Of a stretch of 64,000 nt of DNA, positions 43,586-52,776 are shown piece after piece. The stretch is taken from assembly GCA_039583875.1 (NCBI GenBank), contig CM077163.1, positions 113,531,213-113,595,212 of the forward strand, written 5' to 3'. Position numbers and translations under genes: made by a program. The notes under the pieces are model-generated. The model was not told the origin of the DNA, ran no database searches, and was given only the letters and a program-made list of their open reading frames with translations. The stretch's first letter is position 1, and every line of letters begins with the position of its first letter. Origin of the DNA: Platanthera guangdongensis (lineage: Eukaryota > Streptophyta > Magnoliopsida > Asparagales > Orchidaceae).

Positions 43586-43725
43586 CTTAGAAACTTTTTC
43601 TTCTTTCCTGTAAATACTTAGCCTGCACAAGTAAACTCAAAACACATCAAATACATTTTGATGTATATCATTGAGTTGGGTGAGGTTTCTTCAAATCAGG
43701 TACATTTGAACCAATGTACCCAACA

Positions 43726-43739
43726 ATCTCCCCTTATTT
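43726..43739 (-). other. polypurine tract, SIRE element
   Basis: Minus strand AATAAGGGGAGAT immediately before the LTR start TGTTGGG. Confidence 0.85.
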
Positions 43740-44022
43740 GGAGAAGTCATAACCCTTAGTCAATGATATACACCACTCATAATAAAATTACAAAATGATG
43801 TAAAGCAGGATTATGAATCAGGAAAGAACATCACATGTATTAAACAAACATGCATATAAAGACATAATCTCAGAACAACTATGAAATAAATTTAACACAT
43901 AGCAAATTTATCACACAACACATTGTTCCAATACTTTGTCATATTCATATTTCAAAAGTTCAAAAGTTTACAGAATGTTTATTATCAAAAGATTACATAG
44001 TAAACTTCAGAAACTTTCTATG
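43740..44022 (-). other. 3' untranslated region after the accessory ORF
   Basis: About 280 bp of AT-rich sequence between the stop of the accessory ORF and the PPT. Nothing else seen. Confidence 0.6.
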
Positions 44023-45360
44023 CTATTCTTGATCAGCATCTTTGATCACTATCCCTTTTCCAGATTTTATCCTTGCTTGCACAGGGGCTTCAGCATCTTC
44101 AGTTTTAGCAGGCTTCTTCCCTTTCAGCTCCTTCTTCTTAAGTTCCTCAGCCTTAATCTTTTGCCTTTCAAAATAATGATAAGGCTTGGGAAAGTACTTG
44201 CTAGGCTTCTGAGCAGTAGGAGGTAGCTTTCCCATCTTGGCCTTTCTTCTATATTGGACTATAGCCTCCTGCCTTGTCTCATGCTTTCTCCATTCAGCCT
44301 CAGAAAACCACTTGTTCCTGTCTTGAATGTTATCTTTTGCAGCTTTCCATGCAGTCAAAATAATGTTCCTAGAGGTGGGGCGCCACTGCTCAAAGTCTGG
44401 TCTCTGTTCAGCTTGCTCCCTAAACCTCTTTTTAGACAATTTGGTCTCTTCTTCTTTCTGCATAGCTTCTTGCATAGCTTCAGAGATTGGCTGAACAACT
44501 TTTTCTATAATGACATTGTCCTTGCCCCCAGGTGGGCTATACATGGACTGTATATCTGCATGTATCATGTCAAAATCTGGAGGAGGGTAGATGACTTGAG
44601 CTACTTCAGGTTGCTCACCTCCAAGATAAGCAGGATGTATTCCAGATTCTGCCACATTATCATCATCACAAAGAGGAGGATATCCAAGAGTTGCTCTGAT
44701 AGAATTATATATCCACTTGGCATGATCAGAGCTGGCTTTGACTAAAACCCTCTCCCCCTTTATGACTTCTCTTTCTATATGATCTCTGACATCATCTTTC
44801 TGAAATCTCACTTGATTATCCAAATAATTAACTCCATCTTTAAAGAAAGTTTTTAACCTTTGGAGTTTGTCAGTTATCAACTTTTGAGAATCTTGGATGG
44901 CAGTCTTAACAGCAGTTATTTCTTCTTGGAATACTTTGTCAAAATCTGCTTTTGTTGTAGCTGGAGTCTGCCCTGCAGCTAGATTCTTCAGCTCTATGAC
45001 TATGGCATTGTGAGATGAAGTCAAATTATCATTCATCCTAATTTTATTTTCAAGTACATATCCTTGCTTGACTGCAAAGTCATCAACTTGTGCTTTTATC
45101 TTCTCCTGATGTGTAGCCAAGTACACCACTGCATTCCCTCCCTTATGGAAGCAGTCTGTCATCTCCTTCTTATTGAGATTCATCTCAAATCTTATGTACT
45201 TTATGTCCTGATCCAGATCAAATTGCATTGATTTCTGCCCTTCATCCACATACTTCTCAATGGCATGCCTGTGTTCATCAAGCTTAATTTGCATTGCAAC
45301 CATGAGAGCACTATAATCAATAGTTGGAGCTGGCAGTGATATAGGCTGTGGAGCAACAGT
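44023..45360 (-). pseudogene. SIRE env-like/accessory ORF, C-terminal part after a stop
   Basis: Same frame as the ORF ending at 45361; 446 codons after the TAA, with an internal ATG at 45303. The protein is highly charged, with long heptad-like helices (about codons 20-190, for example KEMTDCFHKGGNAVVYLATH), a Pro-rich middle (GYPPLCDDDN, PPPDFDM), and a Lys/Arg-rich tail (KKKELKGKKPAK). I see no transmembrane segment or fusion peptide here, so env-like is a positional name from SIRE elements; a structural or RNA-binding role is equally possible. Confidence 0.75.
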
Positions 45361-46854
45361 TTACAAAGCCTTTTTGTAACTCTGGCTCCTTCTTCTGAAT
45401 ACTTGAAATTTCTTTTTCTTTGCCCTTTCAGCTTCCTTATCTTCAGAAGCTGAGGAGCTAGCAATTTCTACCCTCTCCTTAGGGCTTGGGGGTAACTCCT
45501 TCTGCACATCTGGTGCCTTCTCAGTCTCTTGCCTTGCAGGCTCTTCAACATGTACTACTTGCTCCCCCTCAACTGGAGCATTCTCCTTTTCAGCAGTAGT
45601 TTCTTTGTCAAAATCAGTTTGATCCGGGTTAAGGAACATATCTTCCATTGTGTATTCTTGTGGAGAATGAGCAGGAGAAATTCTTGGCTCATCTACCACT
45701 GGATCAGAAACAACTTGAGCTGTAACAGAAGTTTCTTCCATGACAACATCTGGAACTTGACTATGAAGCTGTGGTTGCTGATAAACATCAGACAAATCAG
45801 TATCTTCTAAAGGAAAATCTAAAGCATTAAGCTCAGAGATTACCTCAAGAATGATGTGGGTTGCTTGCTCACTTTCCAGGGTAGTTGGTTCTTCCACAAC
45901 TAGAGGCTCCCCCTGGATTTGATCCTGGTGTAAGGGGCAAGCTGGTGGTAGCTCCCCCTGCCTCTCAGCAACTACTTGTTGAGCGGGAGTCTTCTCAACA
46001 GTCCCTTCTTCATTCTCATCAGGTGTGAAGACCACTTGCTCTTCACTATCAGAGCTGCTAGAAGACATTTGAGCAACTGGGGCAGTTTTCCTCTTCTTTT
46101 TTTGAGGTGATACTTTCTCAGAAATTATCTTCTCAGGGGTTGGCATCTCCTTAGACAACACCCTGTCCCATCTGGAGAAGATCCTCATGTCCATTCTTCT
46201 CATGTGGTTGATTTTTGTTCTAGCAGCTTGACTCATTACCTCTGGAATACTTCCAACAAGGTATAGACTTAAGATCCTGCCCAAGTTGGGCTTCTTCAGG
46301 CTTTCCTTGATCTTCTCAAAGATCACTACAGACCAGTCAGTTTTCAGATTGAAGATTATCCTTGTCATAATGCTGAACATATGGGCAGATACCCTATCAT
46401 GCCCTCCAGGTTTGCTTAAAATCACTTTGCCAACTATTTCTGACATGAATTTCCCTTGGCTGTTCATGCCTTTTCTATTGAAAATAGATCCAATTTTCAT
46501 TTTAGAGTCTAGTCCACACCAAGTTAGAGCTTCTCTGGTCTTTGAAGCAGTAACTTCATCTTCTTCTTTAGTTCTTGGGAACTGTAGTACTTTTCTCAGA
46601 CTTTTTGGAGAGACCTTTACTTTTTCACCATGGACCCTTGACTTGATCTTGAGTCCAGTGTCGTCTAGGGTTGCTCTATTAAGGAATTCCAGTACTTCCT
46701 TCTTCCAGATCTTTGTTGGTTCAGAAACAAGAAATTCCAACCCTGAGTCTGCAACTAGGGTTATCACGTTCTTTATCTCTTGGTCTGCATCACCGAATGC
46801 GTCGCGCACCAGTTCACACCCTTTGTTGATGTTCTCCTCAAGCTTTGGCGCCAT
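45361..46854 (-). CDS. SIRE env-like/accessory ORF, N-terminal part
   Basis: ATG at 46854-46852 to TAA at 45363-45361, 497 codons. The start was chosen because upstream codons to 46938 read through the palindrome array. N-terminal half (residues 1-245) is a compact domain with LEFLVSEPTKIWKKEVLEF and KVSPKSLRKVLQFP, resembling the plant transposon-associated domain found in SIRE-type downstream ORFs; then a basic patch (PQKKKRKTAP), a Ser-rich stretch and a long acidic, Pro/Glu/Val-rich region to about residue 440. The frame stays open beyond the TAA to 44023, so an undamaged product would be about 940 aa. It follows pol by about 500 nt and may be expressed by splicing or read-through; neither can be shown here. 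Confidence 0.8.
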   Translation of the reverse strand: MAPKLEENINKGCELVRDAFGDADQEIKNVITLVADSGLEFLVSEPTKIWKKEVLEFLNRATLDDTGLKIKSRVHGEKVKVSPKSLRKVLQFPRTKEEDEVTASKTREALTWCGLDSKMKIGSIFNRKGMNSQGKFMSEIVGKVILSKPGGHDRVSAHMFSIMTRIIFNLKTDWSVVIFEKIKESLKKPNLGRILSLYLVGSIPEVMSQAARTKINHMRRMDMRIFSRWDRVLSKEMPTPEKIISEKVSPQKKKRKTAPVAQMSSSSSDSEEQVVFTPDENEEGTVEKTPAQQVVAERQGELPPACPLHQDQIQGEPLVVEEPTTLESEQATHIILEVISELNALDFPLEDTDLSDVYQQPQLHSQVPDVVMEETSVTAQVVSDPVVDEPRISPAHSPQEYTMEDMFLNPDQTDFDKETTAEKENAPVEGEQVVHVEEPARQETEKAPDVQKELPPSPKERVEIASSSASEDKEAERAKKKKFQVFRRRSQSYKKAL

Positions 46855-46884
46855 TAGGGTTTGAAGAATTTGAACTGAGAGAAG

Positions 46885-47345
46885 AGAGGTGTCGACACAC
46901 AAGTTTTTGTCTCGAAACTTTTGGAAGCGTGTCGACAAACTAAGGCAAAATCCTATTTATACTTTTCTAAGTTTGAAGATGAAAAGGCGGGCAGCTAACT
47001 TAAATTGTGTCGACACTGTCGATAAGTGTCGACACTGACTTATAATGTCTCGACACTTATGTGTCGACACAAGTTTATTCAACAGATTAAATGTGTCGAC
47101 ACTTGTTTATGTGTCGACACCACATAACTCGACATTTAGTCGAGACTGTACTTAGATAATTCTGAGTAAAACCTAAGTGTCGACACCACCTTGGATGTGT
47201 CGACACCTACTTGTCATGTGTCGACACTAATATTCTGAAGTGTCGACACTAACTTCCTAGAAGTGTCGACACCTTTTCCCTTAAGTGTCGACACCACTAT
47301 TCTGTGTCGACACAGATATCTCTGTGTGTCAACACCTTTTTACTT
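46885..47345. repeat. GTGTCGACAC array between pol and the accessory ORF
   Basis: About 16 units of the same palindrome as in the LTR, often in the form AAGTGTCGACACCA, filling the spacer between the pol stop (47362) and the accessory ORF. Confidence 0.93.
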
Positions 47346-47361
47346 AGCCAATTTTATAAAC

Positions 47362-47499
47362 TTATTCTAAGTTTATCATTCCTAGTTCAATTTTAAACCT
47401 ATTGAACTTAGTTTCTTCTAAGGGCTTAGTATACATATCAGCTAATTGATTATCAGTTTTAATATATTCTAGTAAAATATCTTCTTTCTCTACATGCTC
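47362..47499 (-). pseudogene. pol: last 46 codons of SIRE pol (RNase H end), separated by G3
   Basis: Minus strand from the TGCTC duplication: EKEDILLEYIKTDNQLADM and the TKPLEE motif typical of the end of copia RNase H, ending NLE and TAA at 47364-47362. It continues the coding sequence ending at 55624 once G3 is set aside. Confidence 0.9.
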
Positions 47500-47683
47500 T
47501 GATAAGTTGTAAATATACCTATTTTTCTGTACATTAATTTAGTCGTTTTCCTTTCTTTTTGTCGTTTTTACTTATTTTTATTCAATAAAATGCTCCTATT
47601 TTTGTAAATATTATACTAACTTAGTTTATTTTATTTTTCAGGAAAAAATGAAAATCTGCCAAAAAATTGACATGTCACGCCCG

Positions 47684-48236
47684 TGACATGTTGGTCACGC
47701 CCGTGACCAGGGCGTGACACGTCAAAATCCCGTGAATCAGCAATTTTTGAAGACCAAAGCCTGACACGCCCGGGGTCACGCCCGTGTCACCCGACACGGG
47801 GCGTGACCCAATCCCGTGACACTCCACTCGACGATTTCATCTCGACGATCGTCGAGTGTCGACACTAGCAGTCACGCCTAGAGTCACGCCCGTGACCTAG
47901 GGCGTGACACCTCTTTCCGCTCGACGATTTTCAACTCGACACTTTCAGCTCGACATTCGTCGAGTGTCGACACCAGCCGACACGCCCAGAGTCACGCCCG
48001 TGACCTGGGGCGTGACCTTTCCAGCTAGCCCGACAAGACCCGCGCGGCGACTTTTTGGCGCACCGCGCCCAGATCCACCTACCTGTCACGCCCCCTGTCA
48101 CGCCCGTGACCCAGGGCGTGACCTCTGCGAGACCGACACGTGTCCAGTCAAAGTCAACTTTCCCGTCAAATCGCCGGCCGCCTTCTCAAATAGTACTGTC
48201 ACGCCCCCTGTCACGCCCGTGACCAAGGGCGTGACC
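47684..48236. repeat. mixed palindrome array in the G3 LTR
   Basis: About ten GTCACGCCCGTGAC-type units together with GAGTGTCGACAC (about 47855 and 47965) and CTCGACGAT(T) motifs. It joins the motifs that characterise the SIRE LTR, the D/E LTRs and the G2/B LTRs in one place. Repeated at 52960-53515. Confidence 0.9.
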
Positions 48237-48250
48237 CATGTAAATTTTGT

Positions 48251-48260
48251 CTATAAATTC
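48251..48260 (+). promoter_or_regulatory. LTR TATA box of G3
   Basis: CTATAAATTC just after the palindrome array; copy at 53527-53536. Confidence 0.65.
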
Positions 48261-50353
48261 AGAGGTTCTCCTTTGAATTCCTGTTCCCCTTTTGGGTACC
48301 ATTTTGTATAAGGTTGTGCTGCCGAAATGCTTCCAAGGGTTATGTAAGGGATATTTTCTCCCCCTCTCCTTAGCTTTTAGTTTCTTGTCTTTGTAACTTG
48401 TCTTTTTAGTTAATGAAATATGTGTTTTCTTCTCATATATTGCCTTTGGAATGTAGCTATGCAACTCACACCTTATGCAATCTTATTTTCTTGTTATAAC
48501 TTAGCTTATTTTCCTTCTTTTGTAATGTGTGTGTGTGTGTATGAGATTAGTTTTTCTTGTTTTTATGTTTAGTTATTTTTACATTGTTTTGGTTTAACTT
48601 AGGTTTTTATAGTTTCTAATTCATTCCTATAGATCCTAAAAACGTTTTCAAAGTGTTTTTCTTTTTTTTAACTTAGCTTTTTATTTCGTAAAACTTTTTC
48701 GTTCGTTTCGTTTTATTTTCACTTTTTAATCGTTTTTACGGAGTTATAGGAATGATAATATAGTCGTTTTAATTTTTCGTGCACTTCGATTTTTCGTTTT
48801 AAATCTTTTTCCTTATTTAATTTTTTCGTTCTCTTTTTATGCATTTCTACCGCATTATAGCGGTAGAAATGTATTCGTTTTTATTTTTCGAGCATTTTCA
48901 TTTTGCGTTTATTTGCAAACTTTTTCGCTCCGTTTATTTTTATCTTTGCTTTTTATGCATTTCTACCGCATTTTAGCGGTAGAAATGCAGTTGTTTTAAT
49001 TTTTCGTTAACTTAGTTTTTTGCAATTTTTTATGTGTGCGCATCTATTTCCGCCTACTCGTTAAGAGTTAAATGGCGCTTTGCTTTATTTCAATTCTGTC
49101 GTGTGTGTGCGTGTGTTTTCATTTCAGTAGAGTGTGTGTGTTTTCATTTATGTCGAGAGAGTGTGTGCGTGCGTTGCATTTATTTTGTCCTACTCGGTTG
49201 AGTAGGACCCGCATTTATTTTCTCCTACTCATTTGAGTAGGACTTGCGTGTGTGTGTTTTACTGCTTTCATTTCTCCCGCCCACGCAGTTGCGCCGGGAC
49301 TCGCAATTTACTGCTTTCTTCAGTCCTACTCGTTTGGGTAGGACTTGCAATTTTCAGCTTTCCTTTACTGCTTTCATTTACTGCTTTCATTTTCAGCTTT
49401 CTTTCCTGCTTTATTTATTGCTTTCCTCGCAAGCCTTCCCCATTCCGATGAGTGGCTAACAGTTCTTAGCCCTCGGCATCGAAGAGCATTGGGACAGATA
49501 AAATAGCTTAAAATAATTAAAGGTCTAATCTTTCTAATTAATTAATAGTACTTAAGGTTTGCCCGGGGTTAAAAACGCGTAGGACCACATATCGATGTGT
49601 GGGCCCTATTTCCGTTTTCCATACGCTCGCCGAGAGGCCGTGCGTATGGACAGATCACCCCTTGGCAAAGAGAGTTCCGCACTAACCCTCGAGAGAGGAG
49701 GCGCGCCAACTCTACCGGATTGGGTTCCCCACCCAATAGCGGGGTTCTTAGCGTAATGCGGGCGTTAAGAGGAATCCTTCGTCGGACGAGAGCCCGGTCG
49801 AATAGTCTTAGCGTTCAGGTGAGCGATAGTCCTAGAGATAGGTGAGCTCATTTTAGTGGAACCTCCACGGCCAAGTCTCCGCCTTAATTAATTAGAAATT
49901 TAGGAGCTCTTTTTATTTAAAGTCTATTTTAGTTCAATTGTTTTTTCGGTGCCATCGAGCTAAGCTCTTCATCGGCACCACCTTCAAGCTTTCTTTTTAT
50001 TGCTTTCATTTTCTTTCCGCCATTTTCTGTATTTTTATATAAAATATCCCGACAAGATAATTATCGGTAAAATAATAGTCCCCTCCAGGGAAGAGTAGAA
50101 ATAATCGAACCGGCCCCGAGAACAATACGACCTCGATATTCCACCTGGAATATCCTGTACTACTCACGATAGGTGCACTTGCCTCCTTTCGTTAAAACTC
50201 GATTTCTAAACCTTTTTTATATCCAAAATAAATAAATAAATACGCGCGACCCGTTTTCTTAAATAAATTCACTTCCGCCTTTTTTCGCAAATAAAACCGC
50301 CGGGGCGCCGCGTGACCGTAAATAAATTTTGGAGTTTTAACACATCAAGTTTT

Positions 50354-50371
50354 TGGCGTCGTTGCCGGAGA
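50354..50371 (+). other. primer-binding site of G3, tRNA-Asp type
   Basis: TGGCGTCGTTGCCGGAGA, two mismatches to the G2 PBS, 6 nt after the LTR end. Confidence 0.85.
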
Positions 50372-50666
50372 AATTTTAGGTTCGTTATTTTAAACCCTGG
50401 AAATCTATTAATTTTACCTATATATATTTATATAAAAAAAAAAAAACTTAAATTAGTTTGGCCAACTAAAAAAAAATTTATAATATAATAATAATAATAA
50501 TAACTTAAATATATATATTTACAAATTTATAAAACCAAAAAAATTGAAAAACTCAAAACACAAAAAAAATTTGAAAAACCTTAAAAATTAAAAATTTGAA
50601 AACACTATAAACCTAAAAAAAAACTAAACTAAAAAAAAACTAAAAAAAAACTAAAAATCCAAAAAA

Positions 50667-50704
<38 letters not shown>

Positions 50705-51174
50705 TAACAAAAAAATATTTTTATTCTCATTATTGTTTTTGAAAAAAAAAACAACAACAAAGAAAAACAAAAAAATAAAAAAAAATATACAAAAAAAAAA
50801 AAAAAACTAAAAAATGACCAACTTAAAAAAATATATATATATATTTTTTAATTTAACTTCTTATATTTTATTTTATTTTGATTCGGCGCGCTTTTCACTC
50901 TTATGCGCGCTAGGGGATCACATTTTCTCACGTAGTGGTCGCTAAGGCCTTAGCTACCTCCGACTCCCCCACGCACATCGCCCCCCTACCGCCCGCGATT
51001 TTTAGGCCGAGTTTCTCTTTCTTATTTTTTCTGTTATCTTTTTGTTTTTTCTTCTAAATAATGCAGGGTTCCAACCTGGGCCTCCCGCGCTCGTCTTAGG
51101 GAAGCTCCTACCCTCCCTTTTGCTTTTTGTACTTATTATATTTTGTATATTATCTGTTCCGCATACTTACATTG

Positions 51175-51212
51175 CAACATTGGGGACAATGTTGGGTTTA
51201 AGTATGGGGGTG
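51175..51212 (+). other. internal hairpin plus PPT-like tract of G3
   Basis: CAACATT-GGGGAC-AATGTTG followed by GGTTTAAGTATGGGGGTG; same as 29331-29365 in G2. Confidence 0.8.
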
Positions 51213-51384
51213 TTTTCCTATTCTGCACTATTTATATTCAGTACTTAACAAAAAATTACAAAAAAAAAAAGAAAATTGCAAAAATCAAAAAATTTCAAAA
51301 ACCTTTTTAATTAAAACAAATAAAAATTCAAAAAAAAAAAATTCTCTCTTCCCCCCACTTCTTCTTTTTTGTAAAAACTTGCGT

Positions 51385-51467
51385 CTTGCCTGCCCGCGAC
51401 GGTCGACTCATCGAACCAACCATTCAAATAAGAGTCTGTTCGCGGGGCCGCAATCGAGTTTTTACTT
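51385..51467 (+). other. G2-type LTR-end fragment captured inside G3
   Basis: Reads like the last 70 bp of the G2 LTR (GTCGACTCATCGAACCAACC, AGAGTCTGTTCGCGGG) and continues into AGTTTTT, the G2 LTR-PBS junction, although it is 1 kb inside G3. G3's own LTR ends are different. Confidence 0.75.
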
Positions 51468-52139
51468 TGCCTTTTTTTGTAAAACTCTCTCTTTCCTCCC
51501 TATCTTCTTTATAAATAACACTTCTTTCTCTCCTCTTTCTTGTAAATAACTTATCAAAATAACTATAAAAATAAAAAAAAATTTAGAAAAACCTAAAAAC
51601 CCCAAAAAAATAAAAAAATCTAAAAATCCTAAAAAGATAATAATTAAAACACAAAAAAAATGATAAAACTCTAAAAAATCAAAAAAATATTTTGTTAAAA
51701 TTATGTAACAAAATAAAATCGAATATACCATTTCTTAACCCTTTTTGCTTTCCAAAAATCTAGTTTCGAGTTAATTTACATGCGAATTTTAGTTATTCTT
51801 TGCTTACTATTCGTTTATTAATTAAAGTTCGATAGATTTAAGTGTCTGGGGTTAAGATTTAAAGAATTTTTTTATGTCTTTTCCTTATAATAGGGAACTT
51901 GTTTTTCACCACCACTTCTAATTTTATAAATAGAAGCTCGTTTTTTATGTTAGAAAATAACATCCATGGATTTCAATTATTTCAACTTCATGCTTTTAGA
52001 AACATTGGAACGTTCATTTTAAAAAGGTTGCTCTCAAAACTTTTTGATTAAAAGCTAGTTTTATTTTTGAAAAACTAAACCCACTTCCATTTTTTTTCGT
52101 GTCTTAATTGACATGATTCCCCCCTATCCCTTAAAAGAT

Positions 52140-52322
52140 CCTATGTCAATGGGAATAAGATTTCGTTCCGTAAACATAGGCACCCAATAATTTAAAAAGA
52201 TTATATATGGAGTAAGAGGATAAAATTCATTACTCCTACAAATATACATTGGGTTATTTATTTATTATGAAGAAAGAAAAAATTTATTATGAGTTAGGAA
52301 AATAAGATTTCGTTTTCCTAAC
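52140..52322 (+). ncRNA. putative structured RNA element in the G3 3' region
   Basis: Counterpart of 30326-30512: CCTATGT/ACATAGG with inner GGAA-TAAGATTTCG-TTCC, GGAGTAA/TTACTCC enclosed by CCCAAT/ATTGGG, and AGTTAGGAAAA-TAAGATTTCG-TTTTCCTAACT. Two pairs of the last stem differ from G2 in both arms and still pair. Proposed cis-acting RNA signal. Confidence 0.55.
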
Positions 52323-52735
52323 TATCTAAAAAAAAAAGAAAAAAAATTGGAGGTTCGAGAAAAAATTACCTCACCTCAATATTCAAGCCTTCTTCATAAT
52401 CCACCAAACCACTTAGCCTATTTCAATGATTCTAGACTTAATTTAAATTTTTTTTGAGAGCATAATTTTTAAATTGTATTATTTCCTTTAACTTCTTTTA
52501 AGCTAAAGTTTTTTTTATAAATCCAATCCATCTTTGTTAAACTAACAAAAATAAATTTTTGCTTTCTATTTTATTTTTTCTAGAAGTCTTTTTGAAACTG
52601 TTCCTCTATTCATAACATTTCATAAATTAGGATTTAATTCTTTAACCCCGGATGTTTATCTTGATCTTCCTTTTAATTAAGTCAAGCGGTAGCTAAACTT
52701 AGGATTTCTTTTATTCCTTATAAGTTCATCTCCAA

Positions 52736-52776
52736 CTTTTGCTCTGGAATAGCAAAAGCTTAAGTATGGGGGTATT
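52736..52776 (+). other. terminal hairpin and polypurine tract of G3
   Basis: CTTTTGCT-CTGGAAT-AGCAAAAG followed by CTTAAGTATGGGGGTATT and the LTR start at 52777; identical in these elements to G2. Confidence 0.85.

Larger units (their letters stand above)
41796..43725 (-). repeat. 3' LTR of the SIRE-like element (1930 bp)
   Basis: Minus strand TGTTGGGTACATTGG (43725) to ATATCTTTCA (41796). Contains a large GTGTCGACAC array (42786-43585), tandem CCTACACTCAGCCACCAAG units (42120-42185 and degenerate to 42245), a promoter-like block and a U5 stem-loop. The short frames here are reading phases of the palindrome array. Confidence 0.9.
47500..50347 (+). repeat. 5' LTR of G3
   Basis: TGATAAGTTG...ACACATCA. 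It has a CACGCCCGTG array with interspersed GTGTCGACAC and TCGACGA motifs (47684-48236), TATA box CTATAAATTC (48251), two strong stem-loops (48842-48871, 48957-48988), GAGTAGGAC hairpins (49187-49350) and the block conserved with G2 (49432-49880). The short frames here recur in both LTRs and are not genes. Confidence 0.95.
50372..52735 (+). other. internal region of G3, no coding capacity
   Basis: A/T-rich, with long oligo(A) runs (50440-50860), a GC-rich patch (50884-51000), the ATGCAGGGTTCC block (51061), an internal hairpin-PPT (51175-51212), a captured LTR-end fragment (51385-51467) and the stem-loop cluster (52140-52322). No gag or pol trace is visible; open frames are short and composed of homopolymer-derived residues. 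Confidence 0.85.

Noticed and set aside
45529..45810. Open frames antisense to the SIRE accessory ORF (also 46286-46864 and 44254-44745)
   Set aside because: Shadows of the minus-strand coding sequence.
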